Below are positions 53,232-61,758 of a DNA stretch of 64,000 bases, one piece after another (the first letter of the stretch is position 1; every line of letters begins with the position of its first letter). The DNA lies in NCBI RefSeq assembly GCF_011758765.1, contig NZ_JAANOU010000001.1, positions 1,612,001 through 1,676,000 of the forward strand, given 5' to 3'. The position numbers were made by a program, and so were the translations under genes. A model generated the notes under the pieces. The model made no database searches. It saw only the letters and a list, made by a program, of their open reading frames with translations, and was not told the DNA's origin. This stretch comes from Amycolatopsis viridis. Lineage in GTDB: Bacteria > Actinomycetota > Actinomycetes > Mycobacteriales > Pseudonocardiaceae.

Positions 53232-54187
53232 GACCGGCTCCGCAGGCGCGGGTTCACGATCAGGTACAGCACGTCGACGATCAGGTTGACCAGGACGAAT
53301 CCGACGGCGATCGTGATCACGAAGCCCTGGACCTTCGCGGTGTCACCGTCGGTGACGGCTCGGATCATGTTCTGTCCCATCCCGGGCAGCGCGAACATCG
53401 TCTCGATCACGACGGCGCCGCCCAGCAGGTAGCCGACCCGCAGGCCGAGCACGGTGAGGGGGTTGATCAACGCGTTGCGGAGCACGTTCCGGCCGACGAC
53501 CACCACCGGTGGCAACCCGCCGCCGCGCGCGGTGCGGACGTAGTCCTTGTCCAGTTCCTCCACCATCGAGGTGCGGATGATCCGGGTCAGCTGCGCGGCC
53601 ACCGGCAGCGCCAGCGACACCGCCGGCAGGGTCAGCGAGTTCAACCAGCCGCCGAACGAGTCGGCCGGGCTGACGTACCCGCTGGTGGGGAACAGGCCCT
53701 GACCCACCGCGAGCCACTGCACGAGCAGCACCGCGATCCAGAACGCGGGCGCGGCGACGCCGGCCAGCGTGACGATCCGGATCAGCTGGTCCGGCCAGCG
53801 GTCGCGGAACAGCGCCGACGTCACGCCGAGCACGAGGCTGGCGACGACCGCGATCAGCAGGCCCAGCAGGGTCAGCTGCACCGTCAGCGGCAGCGCGGTG
53901 GCGATGGTGTGCCCCACCGGTTCCCGGGTGATCACGCTCGTGCCGAAGTCACCCTGCAGCAGGTGCCACACGAAGTGCACGTACTGCAGCGGCAGCGGGT
54001 CGAGCAGACCGTTGTCCCGGCGGAACTGGTCGAGCTGCTCCTGGGTGGCGTTCGCCCCGTCGAACGCGGCCAGCGCCGGGTCGACGGGGGAGAACTGCAT
54101 GACCACGAACACGAACAGGATCACGCCGAGCAGCAGCGGGATCAGGGCGAGGATGCGCGCGAGCAGCATCCGGAGGACGACGACCAT
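53228..54187 (-). CDS. ABC importer permease, OppB type
   Basis: 319 residues, six transmembrane helices; LALIPLLLGVILFVFVVMQFSPVDPAL at the N-terminus, family loop YVRTARGGGLPPVVVVGRNVLRNALINPLTVLGLRVGYLLGGAVVIETMFALPGMGQ near 215-270 (coupling helix). Partners the fusion permease. Follows the binding-protein gene after 15 bases. Confidence 0.92.
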
Positions 54188-54202
54188 GGCGGCTCCCGCG
54201 GA

Positions 54203-55804
54203 TCAGGCCGGCTTGGCCTGGTTGAGGTAGATGCCCGGGTAACCCTGCGCGCGGACGCCGTTGATCTTCCGCGCGTCCCACGCGGTGCCGAGCTGGGTGA
54301 ACACCACGGGGTAGATGACCGCGTGGTCGGAGATCATGTCGAGCAGCTGCTTGGTGAGCTGCCTGCGGCGGGTCTCGTCGGTTTCGGACGCCGCCTGGTT
54401 CTGCAGTTGCAGCAGCGCCTGCGACTCCGGCCCGGTCCAGCGGGCGTAGGTGGTCATCAGCACCGAGGTGGTGTCGTAGTAGTAGCGCGTGAGCAGGTCC
54501 GGGTCGTTGCCGAACTGCAGCGGGTTGTTCGTGGTGGCGACCACCTCGAAGTCCTTGCCGCTGTCCAGTTTGGAGAACAGCGCCTTGGTGTCCTGCGAGT
54601 CGAGGGTGGTGGTCACGCCGATCGCGTCCCAGCCCTCCTTGATGACCTTGACGCAGTCGGCGACGAGCGAGGTGTTGGTGGTGGACAGCGTGACCGAGAG
54701 GTTGGTGATGCCGGCCTGCTGCAGCAATTCCTTGGCCTTGGCCGGGTTGTAGGTGAAGTCGTTGGCCGCGGGCTGCGAGGCCGGCAGCTTCGGGTTGATG
54801 AAGGAGGTGGCGGCGGTGCCCGCACCCTGCAACCCGATCTGGATCATCTTCTGCTTGTCGATGGCGTAGTGCAGGGCCTGCCGCACGCGCTTGTCGGTGA
54901 ACGGCGCGTGGGTGGTGTTGAACATCAGGAACAGGTTGTTGCCGCCGTCGGCGAACTCGACCGTGCGGCCGGCCTTGCGCAGCTGGTCGGCGTTGGCTGG
55001 CGGGATGTTGTCGACGATCTGCGCCTCCGGGTTGCTGCCCGAGATGGCGGCCACGCGTGGTGCCGCGTCGACGATGGACTTCCACAGCATCGACTGGTAG
55101 GCGGCCGGGCGCGGGCCGTTGTAGTCGGCGAACTTCTCGAAGCGCGTGTAGGACAACGGGGCCTGCTCGACGACCTTGTACGGCCCGGAGCCGACGACCT
55201 TGCCGCCGGCGGCGTCGCTCCACTTGCCCTCGAAGACGTGCTTGGGGCAGATCTTCGCGGTCTGGATGCGCTGCAGCGCGTACGGGAAGGGGTGCTTGAG
55301 CACGAACTCCACGGAGTTCTCGCCGGTCTTGCGCACCTCGGCGAGCCAGTCCGCGAAGAAGCTGTGCACCAGCACCTTCTCCTTCGGGTCGAGCACGCGG
55401 GCGTAGGTGAACACGACGTCGTCGGCGGTCACCGGAGTTCCGTCGTGCCACTTCGCGCCGTCGCGCAGCTCGAACTTCAGGCTGGTCCCGGTCAGGTCGG
55501 CGGGCAGCGCCTTGGCGAGCCCCGGGAACGGGTCGCGCGTGATCGGGTCGCCCTCGACGAGCGACTCGTAGCAGTGCAGGTTCGCCGCCATGGAGAACGC
55601 GGACGCGGTCTGCAGCGGGTCCCAGGTCTGGTTGTTGCCGTAGCCGATGACCGCGGTGAGCGTGCCGGTCGAGTTGCCCGTGGAGTTGGTGGACGAAGGT
55701 CCGCCACAGGCACCCAGGGTGACCGAGAAGGCCGCGGCCGTGCCGGCCAGCCCGGTGTACCGCAGGAAACTACGGCGGCTGAGCCCGGACAAGCTGTGCG
55801 ACAT
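54203..55804 (-). CDS. Tat-exported solute-binding lipoprotein (SBP family 5)
   Basis: 533 residues. Twin-arginine signal SRRSFLRYTG followed by a lipobox LGAC at about residue 33. SBP_5 domain: TWDPLQTASAFSMAANLHCYESLVEGDP, KWHDGTPVTADDVVFTYARVLDPK and VRQALHYAIDKQKMIQIGLQGAG, as in oligopeptide or oligosaccharide binders. Context (sialidase, galactosidase) suggests a sialylated or galactosylated oligosaccharide rather than peptide; the sequence does not show this. First gene of the unit, facing the GntR gene. Confidence 0.92.
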   Translation of the reverse strand: MSHSLSGLSRRSFLRYTGLAGTAAAFSVTLGACGGPSSTNSTGNSTGTLTAVIGYGNNQTWDPLQTASAFSMAANLHCYESLVEGDPITRDPFPGLAKALPADLTGTSLKFELRDGAKWHDGTPVTADDVVFTYARVLDPKEKVLVHSFFADWLAEVRKTGENSVEFVLKHPFPYALQRIQTAKICPKHVFEGKWSDAAGGKVVGSGPYKVVEQAPLSYTRFEKFADYNGPRPAAYQSMLWKSIVDAAPRVAAISGSNPEAQIVDNIPPANADQLRKAGRTVEFADGGNNLFLMFNTTHAPFTDKRVRQALHYAIDKQKMIQIGLQGAGTAATSFINPKLPASQPAANDFTYNPAKAKELLQQAGITNLSVTLSTTNTSLVADCVKVIKEGWDAIGVTTTLDSQDTKALFSKLDSGKDFEVVATTNNPLQFGNDPDLLTRYYYDTTSVLMTTYARWTGPESQALLQLQNQAASETDETRRRQLTKQLLDMISDHAVIYPVVFTQLGTAWDARKINGVRAQGYPGIYLNQAKPA

Positions 55805-55850
55805 GACGTCTCCTGACTTGTGCTTCGTTGATCAAGCCTCAGCGGGGAAG

Positions 55851-55930
55851 TAGGACGTAGGACGTCCTGCGTTCGGGTGACTGTAAACATCGCCGTGCCC
55901 GGCGGTCAAGGGTCTGACGTAGGATGTCCG
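55851..55930. promoter_or_regulatory. Candidate operators of the FadR-type regulator
   Basis: TAGGACGTCCT at 55858-55868 (a perfect 10-bp palindrome AGGACGTCCT) preceded by a half-copy TAGGACGT at 55851, and TAGGATGTCCG at 55920-55930, 62 bases on. They lie between the divergent importer and regulator genes. Confidence 0.6.
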
Positions 55931-55963
55931 GAAATTCGGCGGTCAGCAGGCGGGGAGTTGGAT

Positions 55964-56674
55964 GTGGCACGCCCTCAGCTCGGCGACGAAATCAGCAAAC
56001 GGATCATCGACCTGATCATCGAGCGGGATCTGCCGCCCGGGTCGCCGATGCCCACCGAGCTGGACCTGATGGCCGACATCGGGGTGAGCCGCAACTCGAT
56101 CCGCGAGGCGATCCGCGCGCTGCGGGCGCTCGGGATCGTCGAGGTCCGGCACGGGTACGGCACGTTCGTCGGCTCGGCCGGGTCCGAGGCGCTGCGCACC
56201 TGGCTGCTGTTCCGCACGCGGACACCCGGGGCCGGCACGACCGGCCGGCTGCGGGACCTGCTCGAGGTGCGGGAGATGCTGGAGACCGAGCTGACGCGGC
56301 GCGTGGCCCGGCGGCACCGGCCCGAGCTGATCGCCGACCTGGAGGAGCGCGTCGCCCGGATGCGCCGGAAGGGCCCGGACAGCGCGACCGCCGACCGCGA
56401 GTTCCACGACCTGATCTGCGCCGAGGCGGGGTTCGACCTGGCGCGCGAGCTGACGCGGTTGTTCTGGGACGTCTACCAGGCGGCGGAGTCCGAGCTGGGT
56501 GGTCCGGCGGGATCGGCGGTGACCACGGCGAAGCGGCACCAGGCGATCGTCGATGCGCTGGTCTCGGCCGACCCGGACGCCGCGGAGGAAGCCGTGCACC
56601 GGCATTTCGACGAGGTCCGCAAGCGGGCGAAGGCCGGTGCGTACGGCGGGCTGGGCGCGGCGACGCCCTGCTGA
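55964..56674 (+). CDS. FadR-subfamily GntR regulator
   Basis: 236 residues. GntR winged helix ISKRIIDLIIERDLPPGSPMPTELDLMADIGVSRNSIREAIRALRALGIVEVRHGYGTFVG, then an all-helical FCD ligand domain (LLEVREMLETELTRRVARRH, DREFHDLICAEAG, KRHQAIVDALVSADPDAAEEAVHRHF) with metal-type Asp/His residues. GTG at 55964 fits GGGGAG six bases upstream better than the ATG at 55877, which would overlap an operator copy. Divergent from the importer, so its likely target is the sialidase-importer unit. Confidence 0.9.
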   Translation: MARPQLGDEISKRIIDLIIERDLPPGSPMPTELDLMADIGVSRNSIREAIRALRALGIVEVRHGYGTFVGSAGSEALRTWLLFRTRTPGAGTTGRLRDLLEVREMLETELTRRVARRHRPELIADLEERVARMRRKGPDSATADREFHDLICAEAGFDLARELTRLFWDVYQAAESELGGPAGSAVTTAKRHQAIVDALVSADPDAAEEAVHRHFDEVRKRAKAGAYGGLGAATPC

Positions 56675-56719
56675 CGGGTGCGTGCCCGGCCGTGCTGCCG
56701 CCGGGCACGCACTGCCCGC

Positions 56720-57700
56720 TCAGGCCAGGGTCTTGGCGAGCCAGGCGGCCTGCTCGGCGACCTGCGCGCCCTGCCCGCCCTCGTGCTGGTTCCACTCCCA
56801 GACCCGGATCTCGCCGGGGCCGCCGTAGCGGTTGAAGGCCGCGAACACCGTGGACGGCGGGCACACCGGATCCCGCAGCGCCACGCTGAACAACGCCGGC
56901 GCCGATGCCCGCGGGGCCAGCACCGCAGCGTCGAAGTACCGCAACGTGGCGAACGCCTCCGCCGACCGCTGGCGGTGCGCGGCCAGCCACGTCACCAGTT
57001 CCAGGTAGGGGCCGTCGGTCGCGATTTCCGCTCCACGCCGGAAGTGGCACAGGAACGGCACATCCGGCATCGCCGCGGCGATGTCCGGCGCCAGCGCGGC
57101 CGCGGCGAGCGTGATGCCGCCGCCCTGGCTGCCGCCGGCCACCACCATCCGGTCCGCGTCCACCGCCGGGTGCGCCCGCGCCGCGGCCACCGCCCGCACC
57201 GCGTCCACGTAGACCCGCCGGTAGAAGTACTGCGCCGGGTCCAGGATGCCCAGGGTCATGAACCCGGGCACGTGCGGCCCGGGCGGCGCGGGCATCGTGT
57301 CGGCGGTGGCGCCGGGCAGCGTTTTCCCGCCCTGACCACGCGTGTCCACCACGAGGTGGGCGTAGCCGAACGCCGACCAGGTGAGGACGTCGTGCGGCAG
57401 GCCCCGGCCCAGGTTGTACCCGAGGTACTGCACCACGCACGGCAGCTTCTCCGGCCGCTGCCGGGGCAGCACCAGCCACGCCGAGATCCGCTGGCCGTGC
57501 GCGCCCGTGAACGAGGTGTCGAACACCTCGACCGTGCGCAGCAGCGTCTCGTGCGGGCGGAACACCGGATCGAGGTCGAACGCCGCCGCCTCGGACAACG
57601 CGGCGGCCCAGAACGCGTCCAGGTCCGGCGGCTCCTCCAGCGCTGGGCGGTATTCCGACAACTCGGACAGGGGCAGATCGTAGGTGGTGGTCACCGGCAT
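56720..57700 (-). CDS. CE7 acetyl esterase (acetylxylan esterase/cephalosporin deacetylase type)
   Basis: 326 residues. CE7 features: YDLPLSELSEYRPALEEPPDLDAFWAAAL at the N-terminus, VVDTRGQGG near 120 (RGQ motif), nucleophile Ser in VVAGGSQGGGITLAAA near 190, DPVCPPSTVFAAFNRY near 275 (Asp) and WNQHEGG near 303 (His). Removes O-acetyl groups from acetylated sugars in the cytoplasm. Next to sialic acid genes it might deacetylate O-acetylated sialic acid or oligosaccharides; inferred. ATG at 57700 follows GGAAG at the foot of a strong hairpin. Confidence 0.9.
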   Translation of the reverse strand: MPVTTTYDLPLSELSEYRPALEEPPDLDAFWAAALSEAAAFDLDPVFRPHETLLRTVEVFDTSFTGAHGQRISAWLVLPRQRPEKLPCVVQYLGYNLGRGLPHDVLTWSAFGYAHLVVDTRGQGGKTLPGATADTMPAPPGPHVPGFMTLGILDPAQYFYRRVYVDAVRAVAAARAHPAVDADRMVVAGGSQGGGITLAAAALAPDIAAAMPDVPFLCHFRRGAEIATDGPYLELVTWLAAHRQRSAEAFATLRYFDAAVLAPRASAPALFSVALRDPVCPPSTVFAAFNRYGGPGEIRVWEWNQHEGGQGAQVAEQAAWLAKTLA

Positions 57701-57704
57701 CCTC

Positions 57705-57752
57705 ACTTCCGCGGGGTCCCGGCCGAGACTAATGCCGGAACCCCGCGGAAGT
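57705..57752 (-). promoter_or_regulatory. Leader hairpin overlapping the esterase ribosome site
   Basis: Perfect 13-bp inverted repeat ACTTCCGCGGGGT / ACCCCGCGGAAGT, extended inside by CCGG pairs, ending four bases before the esterase ATG on the minus strand. The ribosome-site bases GGAAGT lie in the 3' arm, so folding would hide them; alternatively it is a DNA operator. Confidence 0.55.
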
Positions 57753-57778
57753 CAGTGCTCCATCCGCGCGACGACGCA

Positions 57779-57830
57779 GCGTCCACCGTGTCCACTGTGT
57801 CCACTGTGTCCACCGTGTCTACTGTGTACC
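57779..57830. repeat. 9-bp tandem repeat (GTGTCCACT type)
   Basis: Units start at 57779, 57788, 57797, 57806 and 57815 with a partial sixth; two are identical and the others differ by one or two bases. It lies between the esterase leader and the small secreted protein gene, and is not part of either coding sequence. Confidence 0.8.
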
Positions 57831-57864
57831 AGGGGCAGCCACCGCCGGGCGCGGCGGAACGTCC

Positions 57865-58226
57865 TCACTCGACGGAGAACGCCGACGCGTACGCGTTCTC
57901 CGGGCAGACGATCCACGCGTAGTAGGTGCCCGGGCGGTGCCGGCCGGGACCGTGGCGTTCCAGTGCGTCGGCACGCCGGAGGGTACGACGTTCTCCAATG
58001 CGACCGATTCCGGCGCCGCGGACGCGTTGACGCAGTGCGCTTCCACGTCCACCACCTGGCCCGCGTGGACGAAGTCCGGCTCGACGTTGATCCACCCGCA
58101 CGAACCGGTGCTGCCCGGGTCCGGCACGCAGTACCGGTGCGCGGTGGCGCTCGCGGACGGTGCGGCGAACAACGACAGCCCGAGTGCCCCGGTCGCGGCC
58201 GCCAGGACGATTCCCTTGAGGTGCAT
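57865..58226 (-). pseudogene. Small secreted protein, one frameshift
   Basis: ATG at 58226 (GGGAGG eight bases upstream) opens a Sec signal peptide (LKGIVLAAATGALGLSLFAAPSASA), then about 85 mature residues with cysteines in HRYCVPDPGSTGSCGW, EAHCVNAS and, in the shifted frame, IVCPEN. At about 57930 one extra C in GGGCGG (GCCC to GCCCC on the coding strand) restores APGTYYAWIVCPENAYASAFSVE and a proper stop at 57865. Function unknown; likely an exported disulfide-bonded protein. Confidence 0.65.
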
Positions 58227-58344
58227 GACCATTCCTCCCAGTTGAGGTCGTACACCTCTCCTTACGCGGAGCGTGATCACGCGGTTGCCCCGCGGCGGGG
58301 GAATTCCGGTGCACCGCGTCCCGGCGACCGGTCATACTGCACGC

Positions 58345-58884
58345 ATGCTGGCGGAGCTGACCGAGCGCGTGCGCCGGGGTGAACCGGTCACCTTCCTCTT
58401 CTTCTGGGGACACCGACCGGAACGGGACGGCAGTGTGGGGCGGGGGTGCCTGAGCCAGTGGTGGCCCGCGCGGTTCACGGTGGACGGCCGGGAGTTCGCC
58501 ACGGCGGAGCACTACATGATGTGGCGCAAGGCGACGCTGTTCGGCGACCGAGCGACGGCCGGGGAGATCCTGCGGACGCCGGACCCGGCGACGGCCAAGG
58601 AACTGGGCCGCCGGGTGGCCGGGTTCGACGAGGACCGGTGGGTGGAGTGCCGGTACGGCATCGTGGTCGCCGCGTCGGTCGCGAAGTTCGGGCAGGACCC
58701 GCGGCTGCGCCGGTTCCTGCTCGGCACCGGGGAGCGGGTGCTGGTCGAGGCCAGCCCGGTCGACGCCGTGTGGGGGACCGGCGTGGCCGCCGACGACCCG
58801 CGCGCGAGCGACCCGGCGCGGTGGCCCGGGCTCAACCTGCTGGGCTTCGCGCTGATGGAGGCGCGCGCGACACTCGCCGGCTGA
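58345..58884 (+). CDS. NADAR-family protein (YbiA-like N-glycosidase)
   Basis: 179 residues. FLFFWGHRPERDG near residue 18, CLSQWWPARFTVDGREFATAEHYMMWRKATLFGD near 35-68 and GLNLLGFALMEAR at the C-terminus match NADAR proteins, which hydrolyse riboflavin-pathway damage products or ADP-ribosyl groups. ATG at 58345 directly starts the conserved region. Stands alone between convergent and following genes. Confidence 0.9.
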   Translation: MLAELTERVRRGEPVTFLFFWGHRPERDGSVGRGCLSQWWPARFTVDGREFATAEHYMMWRKATLFGDRATAGEILRTPDPATAKELGRRVAGFDEDRWVECRYGIVVAASVAKFGQDPRLRRFLLGTGERVLVEASPVDAVWGTGVAADDPRASDPARWPGLNLLGFALMEARATLAG

Positions 58885-58943
58885 TCCCCCGCGTGGCCGC
58901 CGTGCCCGCGTTTCTCCCGGCAGCGGGGCGGGCATTCCGGGAC

Positions 58944-60395
58944 ATGGGCGCGACGACGGTGATCGAGCGGGAGCGGAAGTTCGACTTCGACGACGGGCGG
59001 CCGGTGCCCCGGCTGACCGGGGTGGGACCGGTTGCGGCGCAGGCCGACGCGCGTGAATCCCACCTCGACACCATCTACTACGACACCCCGGACCTGCGGC
59101 TGGCCCGCGCCGGCGTGACGCTGCGGCGCCGCACCGGCGGGGACGACGAGGGCTGGCACCTCAAGCGGCCCGGCGCCGCCGGGGCGCGCGAGGAGACCCA
59201 GCTGCCCCTCGGCGACCGCATGCCGCCCGAGCTCGCCGAGGCCGCGCGCGAGTGGACGGGTGGCGCGGACCTCGTGGAGGTGGCGCACCTGCGGGTCGAC
59301 CGGTTCACCCACGACCTCACCGACGACGACGGCCGCCGCCTGGCGCTGCTGACCGACGACCACGTGCGTGGCGCGCGGGCCGGTGATCAGGCCCACCTGG
59401 ACAGCTGGCGCGAACTCGAGGTCGAGCTGGACGCCGGGGACCCCGGCCTGCTGGACACCCTGACCGCGGCCCTGCTCGCCGGCGGGGTCCGCCCGGCGCA
59501 CTGGCCGTCCAAGCTGCGCCGGCTGCTCGCGGCCGAACTGGCCGCCGAGGGCAAGCACGGCAACGCCGGCGAGGCCGTGATGTCTTACCTGCGCGACCAG
59601 GTCGACGCTCTCCGGGTGCACGACGCGGGTGTCCGGCGCGGGGACCCGGACTCGGTGCACCAGTTGCGGGTCGCGATGCGGCGCTTGCGCAGCGCCCTGC
59701 GCGGATACCGGCGCCTGTTCGTGCGGGAGCGGGCCCGGTGGCTGGCGGACGAGCTGAAGTGGGCCGGGCAGGTGCTGTCCCCGGCGCGGGACGGCGAGGT
59801 GCGGCGCGAGATCCTGCTGGACGCGCTGGCGGAGTTCCCGCCCGGCCCGCAGATCGAACACGCCCGCCGCAGCCTCCTGTCCGGTTTGGACGAAGTGGCC
59901 GCGCGCGACCGGGAGACGCTGCTCGCCCGGCTGAACACCGAACGGTACGCGCGGCTGCTCGGCGCGCTCGACGAGTGGGTGGCGGACCCGCCGCTGACGA
60001 TGTCCGCCGAGTCCGGCCGGCGCGAGCTGCGCACGGCTCTCCGCCAGGCGGACGAGCGCCTGTCGGCAGCGGTCGCCGCGGCCCGGGAAGCGCCCGACCC
60101 GGACACCGCGTTGCACGAGGTGCGCAAGAAGGCGAAGGCGGCGCGTTACATGGCGGACGCGGCTCGGCCGGTGCTGGGCAACCGGGTGCGAAGGTGGCGG
60201 CGGGCGGTCAAGGCGGCGCAGCGTGAGCTGGGCGAGTACCACGACCTGGCGGGCGCGGCCCGGCTGCTGCACGACGGGTCGTGGGACTCGGTGAGCGATG
60301 CGTTCGTGTTCGGCCGGTTGCACGAACGGTTGCGGGCCCGCTGCACCGCACTGCGCGCGGACTTCGAGCGACGGGAGCGGCCGGCCGCGCCGTGA
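58944..60395 (+). CDS. CYTH-CHAD domain protein
   Basis: 483 residues. CYTH (triphosphate tunnel) domain is at residues 1-200 with the E-x-E-x-K start IERERKFDF, and YYDTPDLRLARAGVTLRRR, EETQLPL, WRELEVELD (acidic/basic tunnel residues). CHAD domain from about 215: SVHQLRVAMRRLRSALRGYRRLF and LHEVRKKAKAARYMADAARPV, helical and phosphate-binding. The combination is associated with polyphosphate chemistry or granules. The start at 58944 places the ExExK motif at the N-terminus, as required. Confidence 0.92.
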   Translation: MGATTVIERERKFDFDDGRPVPRLTGVGPVAAQADARESHLDTIYYDTPDLRLARAGVTLRRRTGGDDEGWHLKRPGAAGAREETQLPLGDRMPPELAEAAREWTGGADLVEVAHLRVDRFTHDLTDDDGRRLALLTDDHVRGARAGDQAHLDSWRELEVELDAGDPGLLDTLTAALLAGGVRPAHWPSKLRRLLAAELAAEGKHGNAGEAVMSYLRDQVDALRVHDAGVRRGDPDSVHQLRVAMRRLRSALRGYRRLFVRERARWLADELKWAGQVLSPARDGEVRREILLDALAEFPPGPQIEHARRSLLSGLDEVAARDRETLLARLNTERYARLLGALDEWVADPPLTMSAESGRRELRTALRQADERLSAAVAAAREAPDPDTALHEVRKKAKAARYMADAARPVLGNRVRRWRRAVKAAQRELGEYHDLAGAARLLHDGSWDSVSDAFVFGRLHERLRARCTALRADFERRERPAAP

Positions 60396-60447
60396 CTTCC
60401 CGGGAAATTCGGTGGAACGCGCCCGGCCGCTGGGACAGAGTGTGGTC

Positions 60448-60840
60448 GTGCCGTTCATCCGCGCGACGATCAGCGACCCCCAGCTCGCCCCCGAACTCCG
60501 GTCGTCCCTCGCCAAGGGGCTCACCGACCTGGCCGTCACGGTCCTCGGCAAGCCGCTCGACCGGACCACGGTGCACCTCAACCTCGTGCCGGCGGACCAG
60601 TACTTCGTCGGCGGAGCGCCCGTCGGCGAGGCGACCGGGGCGCACGTCGAGGTCAGCATCACGGCGGGCACGAACAGCGCGGACGAAAAGGCCCGGTTCA
60701 TCCGCCGGACCTACGACCTCCTCCGCGACACGCTCGGCCTGCTGCCACCGGTCGCGGGGGTGGCGCTCTACGAGATGCACCCGGAGAGCTACGGGTACAA
60801 CGGCGTCACCCAGTTCGAGTTCCGCCGCGGTCGTCACTGA
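60448..60840 (+). CDS. Tautomerase-superfamily protein
   Basis: 130 residues. GTG at 60448 is followed directly by Pro, giving the N-terminal catalytic proline after methionine removal that the 4-oxalocrotonate/MIF superfamily requires; this decides the start. Two beta-alpha-beta units follow (PFIRATISDPQLAPELRSSLAKGLTDLAVTVLGKP and HVEVSITAGTNSADEKARFIRRTYDLLRDTLG), the size of a fused two-unit tautomerase. Substrate unknown. Overlaps the convergent IclR gene by 7 bases. Confidence 0.85.
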   Translation: MPFIRATISDPQLAPELRSSLAKGLTDLAVTVLGKPLDRTTVHLNLVPADQYFVGGAPVGEATGAHVEVSITAGTNSADEKARFIRRTYDLLRDTLGLLPPVAGVALYEMHPESYGYNGVTQFEFRRGRH

Positions 60841-61610
60841 GCCGCGCGCCGCCGGTCCGCGCGCAGGGCCGTGGTCAGGGCGTGCGCCTCCTTCAGCAGC
60901 AGCGCGCCCATCTGCGCCCGCCGCGGCTCGCGGAACCGGGATTCCACCCCGGTGAGGGTCAACGCCCACGCCGGTTCCCCGGACGAGCCGAACACCGCCG
61001 CGGCCATGCCCCAGCTGCCCTCGACCACCAGGCCCGGGTTGACCGAATACCCGCGTTCCCGGGTCTGCGCGATCCGCTCGCGCAGCGGCCCGGGCGCGTG
61101 CGCCGCGCCCCACCGCTCGGTCAGGTCGACGCGTGCCAGGTACTCGTCGATCTCCCGGTCGGACAGCAACGACAGCACCACCAGCCCGGCCGAGACCACG
61201 CCCAGCGGGAACCGCGCGCCCTCGTACAGCACGAACGAGCGGATCGGGAAGTCGCCGTCCTCCCGCAGCAGGCACACCGTCTCGTCGCCGCGCCGGGCCG
61301 AGAAGAACGCGCTCTCGCCGGTCGCCGCCGCCAGCCGGTGCACGCTCGCCCGCGCGTGCTGCGTCACGTCGTAACGCGCCGCGGCGGATTCACCGAGCAG
61401 GTACAGCTCCGGGCCGAGGTACCAGCGGCCGGTGCGGTGGTCGCGGTCGACGAACCCCTCGTCGGCCAGCGCCGCGAGCAGCCGGTGGGCCGTGGGCCGG
61501 GCCAGGCCCGTCGTGCGGGACACCTCGGACGTGGACGCGCCGGGCTCACCGGCCGTGGACAGCGCGCGCAGCACCATCGCGGCGCGGCCGATCAGGTGGG
61601 CTGGCGGCAT
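60834..61610 (-). CDS. IclR-family regulator (PcaR-like)
   Basis: 258 residues. HTH near residues 10-60 (MVLRALSTAGEPGASTSEVSRTTGLARPTAHRLLAALADEGFV) and effector domain (GESAFFSARRGDETVCLLRED, FPLGVVSAGLVVLSLLSD). It diverges from a 3-oxoacid CoA-transferase pair, as aromatic-catabolism IclR regulators often do. The likely operator is at 61633-61659. Confidence 0.9.
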   Translation of the reverse strand: MPPAHLIGRAAMVLRALSTAGEPGASTSEVSRTTGLARPTAHRLLAALADEGFVDRDHRTGRWYLGPELYLLGESAAARYDVTQHARASVHRLAAATGESAFFSARRGDETVCLLREDGDFPIRSFVLYEGARFPLGVVSAGLVVLSLLSDREIDEYLARVDLTERWGAAHAPGPLRERIAQTRERGYSVNPGLVVEGSWGMAAAVFGSSGEPAWALTLTGVESRFREPRRAQMGALLLKEAHALTTALRADRRRAAQ

Positions 61611-61632
61611 GCTCCCATGCTACGTCCACTCA

Positions 61633-61659
61633 GTGAACGCGGTGGCCGCGCTCGTTCAC
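61633..61659. promoter_or_regulatory. Candidate IclR operator before the CoA-transferase genes
   Basis: GTGAACG and CGTTCAC arms (perfect, 7 bp) with a 13-base centre, 22 bases upstream of the IclR start and 100 bases before the CoA-transferase start. Confidence 0.55.
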
Positions 61660-61758
61660 CTGACGAGCGATGCCGTTACCTCGCTTGACCCGGTTTTCCC
61701 AGCTCCGGTTCACTTTCGCGCAGTGCTCATTCCACGGACGCTCGAAGGAGAGTTTCAC

